From assembly GCA_015501075.1 (NCBI GenBank), contig JADNYJ010000804.1:1-12743 (forward strand): a stretch of DNA of 12,743 nt, given 5' to 3'. Of this stretch, positions 1 through 6,225 are shown piece after piece (position 1 is the stretch's first letter; the number at the start of each line of letters is the position of its first letter). The notes below the pieces were generated by a model. That model saw only the letters and a program-made list of their open reading frames with translations, had not been told where the DNA came from and made no database searches. Made by a program: the position numbers and the translations under genes. Origin of the DNA: Gymnopilus junonius (Eukaryota; Basidiomycota; Agaricomycetes; Agaricales; Galerinaceae).

Positions 1-1
1 C

Positions 2-228
2 GCCATCACCAACCATGCTCCCATTGGGGAGTACTACTCTCGATTCAACATTCCTGAATCAACCAGTTGCGAGTGCGGCCACCATACCCAAACTCGTGAC
101 CACCTATTCGGAGCGTGTCCCCAGCACGACCGTCATGACTATCCAGTTTGTCTGGATCAGCTCGTATCCTTTTTGAAGGCTAACCCCACGGCATTTGCCT
201 TCAACCGCCCCCTCCGGGGAGTCAGATA
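2..228 (+). CDS. LINE ORF2 C-terminal tail (copy A, partial)
   Basis: These are the last 75 codons of the LINE ORF2 polyprotein, cut by the window edge and ending at TAA 226-228. The segment is open and carries the Cys/His cluster CECGHHTQTRDHLFGACP. Fungal and insect LINEs often have a zinc-binding motif of this kind (CxC, then H and C) after the RT or RNase H domain, probably for nucleic acid binding. The same tail occurs in copies B (1952-2239), C (5014-5301) and D (11741-12028). There is no local start codon because the upstream domains lie outside the window. The zinc-binding role is inferred from family position and residue spacing. Confidence 0.75.
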
Positions 229-680
229 ACTTGGTTGGGCAAGGTAGGTGCTGTTCCTGCTGGCTGGATTCGTTGGTTTGGGGTGCACTCAGAACAGAGT
301 CCTAATACTTGGCGAGCTTCGGCTTTGCTGGGTTGAGGGTAGGGGTCTGGGTTCTGGAGCTTCAGCGCTATCGACAGACAAGTGTGGCCCCCTGCTTCGG
401 CGACCCGAAATGGTCTGCCTTCAGTGGCTAACACAGTATGCGCGCATCCTGGGCTGTCGGATTTGGCTGGCGGGCCCCCTCCTGGTGCCCTTCCATTACT
501 TTGTTGGACCCCTCCATTCAGTCGGGGCATCAACGAGAGTACGGGCCCACTGTTTTGTGGTCCTAAGTTGGCCCGTGAGAGCCAGTCTCGCACTAGGCAT
601 AGTTTAATGGTAGATTACTTGGGTGTATGTATATCTGCGACCAGACTGCTTTCGTGCACCGGTATATAAATCCTTGATTT
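229..680 (+). other. LINE 3' UTR (copy A)
   Basis: This is the non-coding 3' region between the ORF2 stop and the poly(A) tail, about 450 bp. It is repeated in B (1501-1951, inverted), C (5302-5752) and D (12029-12430, missing the last ~50 bp). Open frames occur on both strands here, but they vary in length between copies and have no recognisable domain, so I do not call genes. The end carries a stem-loop and the sequence ggtatataaatccttgattt just before the tail. Confidence 0.8.
640..663 (+). other. 3'-terminal stem-loop of LINE (copy A)
   Basis: The sequence can fold with ACCAG pairing to CCGGT (one A-G mismatch), a two-base bulge, then TGC pairing to GCA around TTTCGT. It lies 17 bases before the poly(A) tail. 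Some LINE families, such as the UnaL2 type, use a stem-loop at this place for recognition of their RNA by RT. The role here is inferred. Confidence 0.45.
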
Positions 681-700
681 AAAAAAAAAAAAAAAAAAAA
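681..700 (+). other. poly(A) tail of LINE copy A
   Basis: A run of 20 A follows ttgattt and marks the 3' end of copy A. The copia integrase frame starts directly afterwards with GAT at 701. Confidence 0.92.
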
Positions 701-1010
701 GATGCTACCACTTACTCCTACACTCTGGCATCATCGCTGTTGTCACCACACTGGAATCGCATCCCTACATCCACTCTATCAGATTCAACACCTTATGAAG
801 CCTGGAACCATCAGAAACCAGATATTTCGCATTTCAGAGTTTGGGGATGCTTAGCCTATGTCTTTATTCAGAAGGACAAGCGAACCCCTCTTGGACCTCA
901 CATGGAGAAGTGCATCTTTGTGGGCTACCCTACTGGATACAAAGGCTGGCAGTTCTACAATCCAACCGCAAAGAAGTTTATCATCTCTGAAAGAGCTGAG
1001 TTTGATGAAA
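701..1010 (+). pseudogene. copia integrase, C-terminal part
   Basis: This is the end of the copia integrase, the enzyme that joins element cDNA to host DNA. The reading frame is open from 701. The visible family motifs are TPYEAW, then KPDISHFRVWGCLAYV, then CIFVGYPTGYKGWQFY and KKFIISERAEFDE, which is the usual end of the copia integrase core and the start of its C-terminal region. The catalytic DDE residues would lie upstream and are absent. On the left the gene is cut by the poly(A) of LINE A. On the right, after FDER, the frame changes and the text jumps straight to RT, so the linker normally found between the domains is missing. Confidence 0.88.
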
Positions 1011-1475
1011 GGTCAAAAGGCAATTGGATCTGGTTGGGTATTCAAAGTCAAACACAATGCTGATGGTTCAATTGAGCGATTCAAAGCACGAATTGTTGCC
1101 AAAGGGTACTCACAATGTCCAGGAATTGACTACAATGAGATCTTTGCACCTACCTTCCGCCCTGCAACACTGCGCTTGATTTTAGTATTGGCAGCCATTG
1201 AGGATCTAGAACTCCACTCTCTTGACATCACCTCTGCCTTTCCCAATGGTGACTTGGATGAGGAGATTTATATGAAGCAGCCTGAAGGCTTTCATCTAGG
1301 AGGACCCAATGCAGTCTGCAGACTTCGCAAATCGCTCTATGGACTCAAACAGGCAGCCAGACAGTGGAACAAGAAGTTACATGGAGTTCTGGAGGAAATG
1401 GGCCTCAAGCGAATTCAAGCTGATAGATCTGTCTATATCTACTCCAACTCTGAAGTTTGCATCATTATGCCTATC
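1011..1475 (+). pseudogene. copia reverse transcriptase, N-terminal half
   Basis: This is the first half of the copia reverse transcriptase, which copies element RNA into cDNA in the virus-like particle. Motifs seen in order are GSGWVFKVKHNADGSIERFK, ARIVAKGYSQ, DYNEIFAPTFRPATLR, SLDITSAFPNGDLDEEIYMK (with the first catalytic Asp in LDI) and KSLYGLKQAARQWNKKL. AFPNG replaces the usual AFLNG. The frame differs from the integrase upstream because of the junction at about 1008-1012. The domain is cut after the codons for IIMPI by the poly(T) end of LINE B. The other half, starting with the YIDD codons, resumes after 3276. Confidence 0.92.
1461..1475 (+). repeat. target-site duplication, left copy (LINE B)
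   Basis: The 15 bp atcattatgcctatc occurs here directly before the poly(T) of LINE B and again at 3262-3276 directly after its 5' end. Dropping one copy restores a continuous RT reading frame into YIDD. Confidence 0.95.
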
Positions 1476-1500
<25 letters not shown>

Positions 1501-1506
<6 letters not shown>

Positions 1507-1951
1507 AGGATTTATATACCGGTGCGCGAAAGCAGTCCGGTCGCAGATGTACATACACCCAAAGTAATCTACCGTTAAACTATGCCTAGTGCGAGACTGG
1601 CTCTCGTGGGCTGACTTAGGACCACAGACAGTGGGCCCATACTCTCGTTGGTGCCCCGACTGAAGGGATGGGTCCAACAAAGTAATGGAAGGGCACCAGA
1701 AGGGGGCCCGCCAGCCAAATCCGACAGCCCAGGGTGCACGCATACTGTGTTAGCCACTGAAGACAGCCCATTTCGGGTCGCCGAAGCGGGGGGCCACACT
1801 TGTCTGTCAATAGTGCCAAAGCTCCAGAACCCAGACCCCCACCCTCAACCCAGCAAAGCCGAAGCCCGCCAAGTATTAGGACTCTGTTCTGAGCGCACCC
1901 CAAGCCGCCAAATCCAGCCAGCAGGAACAGCGCCTACCTTGCCCAACCAAG
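1501..1951 (-). other. LINE 3' UTR (copy B)
   Basis: The inverted copy of the LINE 3' UTR, between the poly(A) tail and the ORF2 stop at 1952-1954. It matches 229-680 and 5302-5752. No gene is called in it. Confidence 0.8.
1518..1541 (-). other. 3'-terminal stem-loop of LINE (copy B)
   Basis: Read on the minus strand, this has ACCGG pairing perfectly with CCGGT, a two-base bulge, then TGC with GCA around TTTCGC. Copies A and C have an A-G mismatch in the outer stem. Confidence 0.45.
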
Positions 1952-2239
1952 TTATCCAACACCCCGAGGGGAGCGGTTGAAGGCGAACACCATGGGGTTA
2001 GCCTTCAGGAAGGAAACGAGCTGATCCAGGCGAACTGGATAGTCGTGACGATCATGTTGGGGACATGATTGGAATAGGTGATCACAAGTTTGGGTATGGA
2101 AGCCACACTCACAACTGGTGGATTCAGGGATGTTGAATCGAGAGTAATACTCCCTGATGGGAGCATGGTTGGTGATGGCACGAGTGACCCTTGTAAAAAG
2201 AGTCAGGTTGCTTCCTGCAGCTTGAAGCCAGGGACCACC
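1952..2239 (-). pseudogene. LINE ORF2 C-terminal tail (copy B)
   Basis: About 95 codons follow in frame after the TGA at 2240-2242 (minus strand) and end with TAA at 1952-1954. I found no further stop on reading it through. It encodes the same Cys/His cluster as copies A, C and D, here with CECGFHTQTCDHLFQSCP. The Arg codon CGA in YSRFN is kept, whereas copy C has TGA at that place. It is in frame with the RNase H domain before the TGA, so it was once one protein with it, or would be by readthrough. Confidence 0.75.
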
Positions 2240-2843
2240 TCATTTGGCCCATGGTTTGAGTCGACCCCCGTCGAGGTCGGTGAGTGACAGAAATTGTCGC
2301 CCTGAGTACGAAGGTTGCTGGAACAGCTCTTGCCAGCCTTCCCCCGGATTATCGTCAGCTGCTTTGCGCAATGACGCAAGTGAGTGTGGCGTGTTAGGCC
2401 CCACTGCTACTGAGACCTCAGTCGCCATGACATGAGCTCGATGGTGTATGCCCCACTTCAAAGAAGATGGGACATGATGAAGGGAGATGTGGCGGTCAGG
2501 ACCTCTGGTCCACCACTCTGTAAGGGTGCGGATAACGGCCAAGGAATGAGCTTGGCCGGAATGCACGGTGGCATCAAGCAGACTCCCCAAGGCCTTAGTG
2601 GAGTCTGACAAGATAACAATGTAGTCACAATTGTCCATGGCACAGGCCCGAACAATTGCAGTATGAAGGGAGTAAAGCTCCGCATCCTCTGCAAGAGCGC
2701 TCCCAGCCACGTAGCGAGATGCATGCACCTCAACTCCTTGGTGAAATACAAGTGAAGCTGCAATAGCCTGCTTGTTCTGGTCGGTGGGGCGACTACCATC
2801 GCCGACGCAGACCAGAGTGGATGGTTCCCACTTCGAAGCTTGC

Positions 2844-2915
2844 GAATTCCATGATGTAACTCAAGGAATTGCCCGCCTGGACGAGCCTCTGGGATGAATG
2901 GCTCCAGAGGCTCGC
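2844..2915 (-). repeat. internal repeat unit, copy 2 (within LINE B)
   Basis: A 72-bp stretch, gaattccatgatgtaactca onward, that repeats 2997-3068 in direct orientation at an offset of 153 bp with several mismatches. Copy D has only one such unit, so this one is extra. It is bracketed by cttcga at 2831-2836 and 2917-2922, giving an inserted length of 86 bp. Confidence 0.85.
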
Positions 2916-2996
2916 ACTTCGATGCTGCCCAGAAGCGGTCTAACCATTCGCGCCAGAGCCCAACCTTATCCTTGGGTGCCGGAGTAATATCAAAGT

Positions 2997-3068
2997 GAAT
3001 TCCATGATGTAACTCAAGGAAACGCCCACCCAGACGAGCTTCTGGGGCAAAGGGCTCCAGAGGCTCGC
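2997..3068 (-). repeat. internal repeat unit, copy 1 (within LINE B)
   Basis: The unit in its normal place, encoding EPLEPFAPEARLGGRFLELH on the minus strand. It matches copy D around 11000-11070. The second, diverged unit is at 2844-2915. Confidence 0.85.
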
Positions 3069-3261
3069 TGACTACATGGAGCATGTCATCGACGTCCATA
3101 ACCATGCCCCGCACCTTAGCGCATTGTGGGGCCATCATAAAAGCAGCGGAGCGAGGGTGAGGAGTTGCTCCTTTGGAGAAGGGCGCACTCAGGAGGGAGC
3201 GCACCGGATGAGTGTCCGAGAGGGCCGCCATACACAGAACACCTACTGCGGCAGCACGTTT

Positions 3262-3276
3262 ATCATTATGCCTATC
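3262..3276 (+). repeat. target-site duplication, right copy (LINE B)
   Basis: The 15 bp atcattatgcctatc, identical to 1461-1475. The next codons are those of copia YIDD. Confidence 0.95.
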
Positions 3277-3770
3277 TACATTGATGATATCACCCTTGCT
3301 TCAAAATCCAGTCTGCTATTGAGTCCACCATTGCCCAACTCTCTTCCTACTTCAAATGTCGCAATTTAGGCCCAACTCAGTTCCTACTAGGTATTGGCAT
3401 TGGCAGAGACCGCCCCAAGCACACCATAACACTCCACCAGTGCCAGTTCATCCTGGACATGCTTGAGAAGTATGGTATGTCTAAATGTCATCCTGTCAAA
3501 ACCCCTCTTCCTCCCAAGCTCCAACTTTCTCATTCTATGTCCCCTTCCACTCCTGAGGAGGAACAAGAAATGGCAACCATTCCTTACCTGTCTGCAGTTG
3601 GCTCTCTTCAGTATTTGGCCACCATGACTCGACCTGATATTGCTTACTCTGTGGGCTATTTGGCTCGCTACAACTCCAATCCTGGTTTCAAGCACTGGCA
3701 GGCTCTCAAACACCTGCTTCACTATATCAAAGGAACTTTGGAGTACAAGCTGACTTACTCTGGCACCAAT
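3262..3770 (+). pseudogene. copia reverse transcriptase, C-terminal half
   Basis: The RT domain resumes after LINE B with IIMPI and the catalytic YIDD (3277-3288), then DITLASK. Near 3305 the frame slips from codon phase 1 to phase 0, consistent with one lost base. In the new phase it continues with IESTIAQLSSYFKCRN, LGPTQFLLGIGIGRD, then the usual copia connection region PYLSAVGSLQYLATMTRPDI, AYSVGYLARY and HWQALKHLLHYIKGTLEYKL. The residues expected for a Ty1/copia RT end are present. The protein cannot be made because of the LINE insertion and the frameshift. Confidence 0.9.
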
Positions 3771-3869
3771 TCGATGTCTGAGCCCTTTGTAATGTACACT
3801 GATGCTTCACATGGTGACTGCATTGATTCAGGATGATCAACAGCTGGTTATGTCTCAATCATGGCTGGA

Positions 3870-3884
3870 GGAGCTATCAGTTGG
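3870..3884 (+). repeat. 15-bp duplication flanking a micro-insertion, left
   Basis: The sequence ggagctatcagttgg is repeated exactly at 3920-3934. It has the same length as the LINE B target-site duplication. Confidence 0.9.
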
Positions 3885-3919
3885 GTGTATTCAGATGATA
3901 AGCACACAGCTATCGACTT
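3885..3919 (+). mobile_element. 35-bp micro-insertion of LINE endonuclease sequence
   Basis: Positions 3885-3917 match 8567-8599 in the endonuclease part of LINE D ORF2, 32 of 33 bases in the same orientation; the one difference is A at 3893 against G at 8575 in a CpG context. Two bases (tt) follow with no match. The piece is flanked by an exact 15-bp direct repeat and has no poly(A). It sits in the copia RNase H domain and shifts its frame. Confidence 0.88.
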
Positions 3920-3934
3920 GGAGCTATCAGTTGG
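3920..3934 (+). repeat. 15-bp duplication flanking a micro-insertion, right
   Basis: The second copy of ggagctatcagttgg. After it the copia RNase H text continues with the codons for YSKLQ. Confidence 0.9.
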
Positions 3935-4367
3935 TATTCTAAGTTGCAAACTCTTGTTGCACTTTCCACCACTGAAGCAGAGTACCTTGGAGCAGTTGAA
4001 GCTGGTAAAGAGATTGCCTGGTTGAGGAACATCCTTGGTGAATTTGGTTATTTGGCTACTGAACCTTCAACCCTCAAAATGGACAACCAAAGTGCAATCA
4101 CAGTTGCAAAGAATCCAGAACATCATGGGAGGATGAAGCAACTTGATCTTCGACATTTTTGGCTCAGGGACAAGGTTGAAGAAGGTGTGATTGTTCCAGA
4201 TTATATTCCAACAGCAGACATGATTGCAGACTCTTTGACAAAGTCTCTCCCTGCTCCCAAAGTTCACTTTTGCAGAGAATCAATGGGTGTGTTATCTTAG
4301 ATCTTTTCTTGTCTTTTCTTGTCTTGTTTTTCTCTTTCTCTCTTGTTTGTAGACTTAGAGACATGTT

Positions 4368-4381
4368 CAGTCATGGGGGTA
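4368..4381 (+). promoter_or_regulatory. polypurine tract of copia element
   Basis: The stretch cagtcatgggggta directly precedes the LTR-like start TGTTAGAG. Its position and the G run fit the plus-strand primer site of an LTR element. It is weakly purine-rich, so the call rests mainly on position. Confidence 0.65.
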
Positions 4382-4487
4382 TGTTAGAGTGACTCTCACA
4401 TGATATGTTATATGTCACAGAGTAGTTACATTGTAGCTAAGTCCTCCTGAAGTCCTTAGTGCTTAACTCTGGACTTCAGGTGAGTAG
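4382..4487 (+). repeat. copia 3' LTR, 5' part only
   Basis: It starts with TG (tgttagagtgactctcacat) just after the polypurine tract and about 80 bp after the polyprotein stop, as expected for a Ty1/copia LTR. It is cut at about 4487, where sequence matching LINE RNase H begins. The matching 5' LTR is outside the window, so the true LTR length cannot be given. Confidence 0.75.
4446..4480. repeat. 10-bp perfect inverted repeat in the LTR
   Basis: cctgaagtcc (4446-4455) and ggacttcagg (4471-4480) can pair around a 15-base loop. It ends 7 bp before the start of LINE C. An LTR protein-binding site or an RNA hairpin is possible, but nothing else supports either. Confidence 0.5.
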
Positions 4488-5013
4488 TATTGCAGCTTCA
4501 CTTCTATTTCGCCAAGGGGTCAAGGTGCATGCATCTCATTACATGGCTGGGAGTGCTCTTGCAGAGGATGCGGAGCTTTACTCCCTTCGTACTGCAATTG
4601 TTCGGGCCTGCGCCATGGACAATTGTGACTACATTGTTATCTTGTCAGACTCCACTAAGGCCTTGGGGAGTCTGCTTGATGCCACCGTGCATTCCGGCCA
4701 AGCTCATTCCTTGGCCGTTATCCGCACCCTTACAGAGTGGTGGACCAGAGGTCCTGACCGCCACATCTCCCTTCATCATGTCCCATCTTCTTTGAAGTGG
4801 GGCATACACCATCGAGCTCATGTCATGGCGACTGAGGTCTCAGTAGCAGTGGGGCCTAACACGCCACACTCACTTGCGTCATTGCGCAAAGCAGCTGACG
4901 ATAATCCGGGGGAAGGCTGGCAAGAGCTGTTCCAGCAACCTTCGTACTCAGGGCGACAATTTCTGTCACTCACCGACCTCGACGGGGGTCGACTCAAACC
5001 ATGGGCCAAATGA
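4488..5013 (+). pseudogene. LINE ORF2 RNase H (copy C, truncated)
   Basis: About 175 codons of the RNase H domain, lacking its first catalytic Asp because of the 5' truncation. LAEDAELYSL (Glu) and YIVILSDSTKAL (Asp) are intact, and the C-terminal segment reads KWGIHHRAHVMATE. By chance the frame is open into the copia LTR on the left (from 4459), which would give a short LTR-LINE fusion ORF; I see no evidence that it is used. It ends at TGA 5011-5013, after PWAK, where copies B and D also have TGA. Confidence 0.88.
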
Positions 5014-5301
5014 GGTGGTCCCTGGCTTCAAGCTGCAGGAAGCGACCTGACTCTTTTTACAAGGGTCACTCGTGCCATCACCAACCATGCTCCCATCAGG
5101 GAGTATTACTCTTGATTCAACATCCCTGAATCCACCAGTTGTGAGTGCAGCTTCCATACCCAAACCCGCGACCACTTATTCCGGACGTGCCCCCAGCATG
5201 ACCATCATGACTATCCAGTTCGTCTGGATCAGCTCGTATCCTTCTTGAAGGCTAATCCTACGGCATTCACCTTCAACCGCCCCCCTTGGGGTGTCGGATA
5301 A
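5014..5301 (+). pseudogene. LINE ORF2 C-terminal tail (copy C)
   Basis: The tail after the shared TGA, in the same frame, to TAA 5299-5301. It has its own TGA at 5113-5115 where copies A, B and D have CGA (YSRFN), a clear C-to-T change at a CpG. The Cys/His cluster reads CECSFHTQTRDHLFRTCP. Confidence 0.78.
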
Positions 5302-5752
5302 CTTGGTTGGGCAAGGTAGGTGCTGTTCCTGTTGGCTGGATTCATCGGTTTGGGGTGCACTCAGAACAGAGTCCTAATACTTGGCGGGCTTCGGCTTTGC
5401 TGGGTTGAGGGTGGGGGTCTGGGTTCTGGAGCTTCGGCGCTATCGACAGACAAGTGTGACCCCCTGCTTCGGCGACCCGAAATGGTCTGCCTTCAGTGGC
5501 TAACACAGTATGCGCGCATCCTGGGCTGTCGGGTTTGGCTGGCGGGCCCCCTCCTGGTGCCCTTCCATTACTTTGTTGGACCCCTCCCTTCAGTCGGGGC
5601 ATCAACGAGAGTATGGGCCCACTGTCTGTGGTCCTAAGTTGGCCCGCGAGAGCCAGTCTCGCACTAGGCGTAGTTTAACGGTAGATTACTTTGGGTGTAT
5701 GTACATCTGCGACCAGACTGCTTTCGTGCACCGGTATATAAATCCTTGATTT
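5302..5752 (+). other. LINE 3' UTR (copy C)
   Basis: The 3' UTR copy between the ORF2 stop and the 14-A tail at 5753-5766. It matches the UTRs of A, B and D. No gene is called in it. Confidence 0.8.
5712..5735 (+). other. 3'-terminal stem-loop of LINE (copy C)
   Basis: Same sequence as in copy A (640-663), with one mismatch in the outer stem. It is followed by atataaatccttgattt and the poly(A). Confidence 0.45.
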
Positions 5753-5766
5753 AAAAAAAAAAAAAA
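5753..5766 (+). other. poly(A) tail of LINE copy C
   Basis: A run of 14 A marking the 3' end of copy C. The next bases are ggtactatta, the start of the region assigned to copy D. Confidence 0.9.
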
Positions 5767-6225
5767 GGTACTATTACCTCTCGCAAAGTCCGTGAAGGTG
5801 CCTGGAAGAACCCCACTCGGGGAATGGCACCATACCCCTCTTTTAGGAAATCGCAGGACTGATGTCTCGGATCGGGGTTACCCCGACTATTGCCACTCGA
5901 GTAGATTCGAGGAAGTTACCCTTATATGGGCACAAGTAGGATTGCTGAGAATGTGGGACAAGTAGCACTGTGCATTTGCACAGTAGCACCACCACAGAGG
6001 ATGTTGCATCGGGGTCATCAATGACAACCGAGATCTATCATGATCTCTTTCATCCTGAGCCCTATCAGGCACTGACCCAGATCCTTCATCCTTCTTTCCC
6101 ACAGACCACCACATCGCAAATCGTCGATACTCGCAAAACCGCAATTCTTCTCCACAACTGCGATCTGGTTCTTGGATAGCTGTTTACAGTTATTCGAGTG
6201 TGTATGCACCTTTAGTGCAAGATGA
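5767..6225 (+). other. Presumed 5' region of LINE D
   Basis: About 460 bp between the poly(A) of copy C and the first readable ORF1 segment. A short open stretch at 5970-6179 has no recognisable domain and may be leader sequence or a broken ORF1 start. An 8-bp perfect hairpin (actgtgca, loop tt, tgcacagt) lies at 5967-5984. No other copy in the window covers this region, so its assignment to the LINE rests on position. Confidence 0.45.
5967..5984. repeat. 8-bp perfect hairpin
   Basis: actgtgca (5967-5974) and tgcacagt (5977-5984) pair around a two-base loop, in the presumed 5' region of LINE D. No function can be assigned. Confidence 0.4.

Larger units (their letters stand above)
1..700 (+). 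mobile_element. LINE copy A, 3' end
   Basis: This is the 3' part of a non-LTR retrotransposon that begins left of the window. It holds the end of ORF2, the 3' UTR and a 20-A tail. It aligns without gaps to 11800-12430 (copy D), with about 15 mismatches in 631 bp by hand count, and it keeps the terminal stem-loop and poly(A) that D lacks. The copia integrase reading frame resumes directly after the tail at 701, so copy A was inserted into the same copia element as copy B. Its target-site duplication cannot be tested because the left flank lies outside the window. Confidence 0.9.
1476..3261 (-). mobile_element. LINE copy B, 5'-truncated, inserted in copia RT
   Basis: This is a minus-strand LINE with a 25-base poly(T) (its poly(A)) at 1476-1500, the 3' UTR, the ORF2 C-terminal tail, RNase H and a short part after RT. 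The 5' end at 3261 corresponds to about 10804 of copy D, so RT, endonuclease and ORF1 are missing. The 15-bp duplication at both ends shows a target-primed insertion that stopped early. In the RNase H and tail it resembles copy C more than copies A and D. Confidence 0.95.
2240..3261 (-). pseudogene. LINE ORF2 RNase H and preceding linker (copy B)
   Basis: This is the 5'-truncated end of ORF2: the region after RT (MAALSDTHPVRSLL onward) and the RNase H domain, which removes RNA from RNA-DNA hybrids. RNase H landmarks are LAEDAELYSL (Glu) and YIVILSDSTKAL (Asp); the first Asp lies in the GDG segment. The expected last catalytic Asp is not evident, with KWGIHHRAHVMATE in its place. An 86-bp extra patch copied from the same copy (repeat units 2844-2915 and 2997-3068) shifts the frame inside the linker. 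The piece ends at TGA 2240-2242, shared with copies C and D. Confidence 0.88.
3771..4300 (+). pseudogene. copia RNase H and C-terminus
   Basis: This is the RNase H domain that ends the copia polyprotein. The four acidic positions are visible: MYTDASHG (Asp), STTEAEYLGA (Glu), KMDNQSAI (Asp) and TADMIADSLTKSL (final Asp). It ends with HFCRESMGVLS and TAG at 4298-4300. Two lesions break it: TGA at 3834-3836 where DSGRSTAGYV is usual in the family, and a 50-bp addition after AISW that moves the frame. Without the addition AISW would run directly into YSKLQTLVALSTTEAEY, so the insertion alone accounts for the shift. Confidence 0.92.
701..4487 (+). mobile_element. Ty1/copia LTR retrotransposon, decayed
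   Basis: The domain order integrase, RT, RNase H, polypurine tract and LTR identifies a Ty1/copia (Pseudoviridae-type) element. Gag, protease, the 5' LTR and most of integrase are not in the window. The polyprotein is broken by an integrase-RT deletion near 1008-1012, LINE B (1476-3261), a frameshift near 3305, a TGA at 3834-3836 and a 50-bp insertion at 3885-3934. Only about 106 bp of the 3' LTR remains before LINE C begins. It is the oldest layer here, since at least LINEs A and B landed in it. Confidence 0.92.
4488..5766 (+). mobile_element. LINE copy C, 5'-truncated
   Basis: The match to LINE ORF2 starts at about 4488 (tattgcagctt, equal to about 11217 of copy D), so only the last part of RNase H, the C-terminal tail, the 3' UTR and 14 A remain. 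The left flank is the copia LTR. The right flank (5767 on) is different sequence that I assign to copy D. I find no clean duplication around it, so the insertion event was followed by rearrangement or the second flank has been lost. Confidence 0.92.

Noticed and set aside
222..593. Antisense ORF of 123 codons in the LINE 3' UTR, seen again at 12021-12392 and shorter at 5342-5605
   Set aside because: It repeats because the UTR repeats. Its length varies between copies, sense-strand frames are open too, and it has no recognisable domain. Open frames on both strands of GC-rich UTR are expected by chance.
593..680. Possible tRNA or tRNA-derived gene at the LINE 3' end
   Set aside because: Only an A-box-like word fits. 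I could not pair an acceptor stem or D stem, and the B-box match is poor.
652..680. TATA box (tatataa) as a promoter
   Set aside because: It lies just before the poly(A) in all complete 3' ends and is best seen as part of the LINE tail. No transcript start or gene follows it.
4459..5013. An LTR-driven captured RNase H gene
   Set aside because: The open frame crosses the LTR-LINE join only by chance for a few codons, lacks the first catalytic Asp, and has no sign of selection that I can see.
5753..5780. Target-site duplication for LINE C
   Set aside because: Sequences on both sides (caggtgagtag and ggtactatta) share only a few bases with gaps, not a clean repeat.
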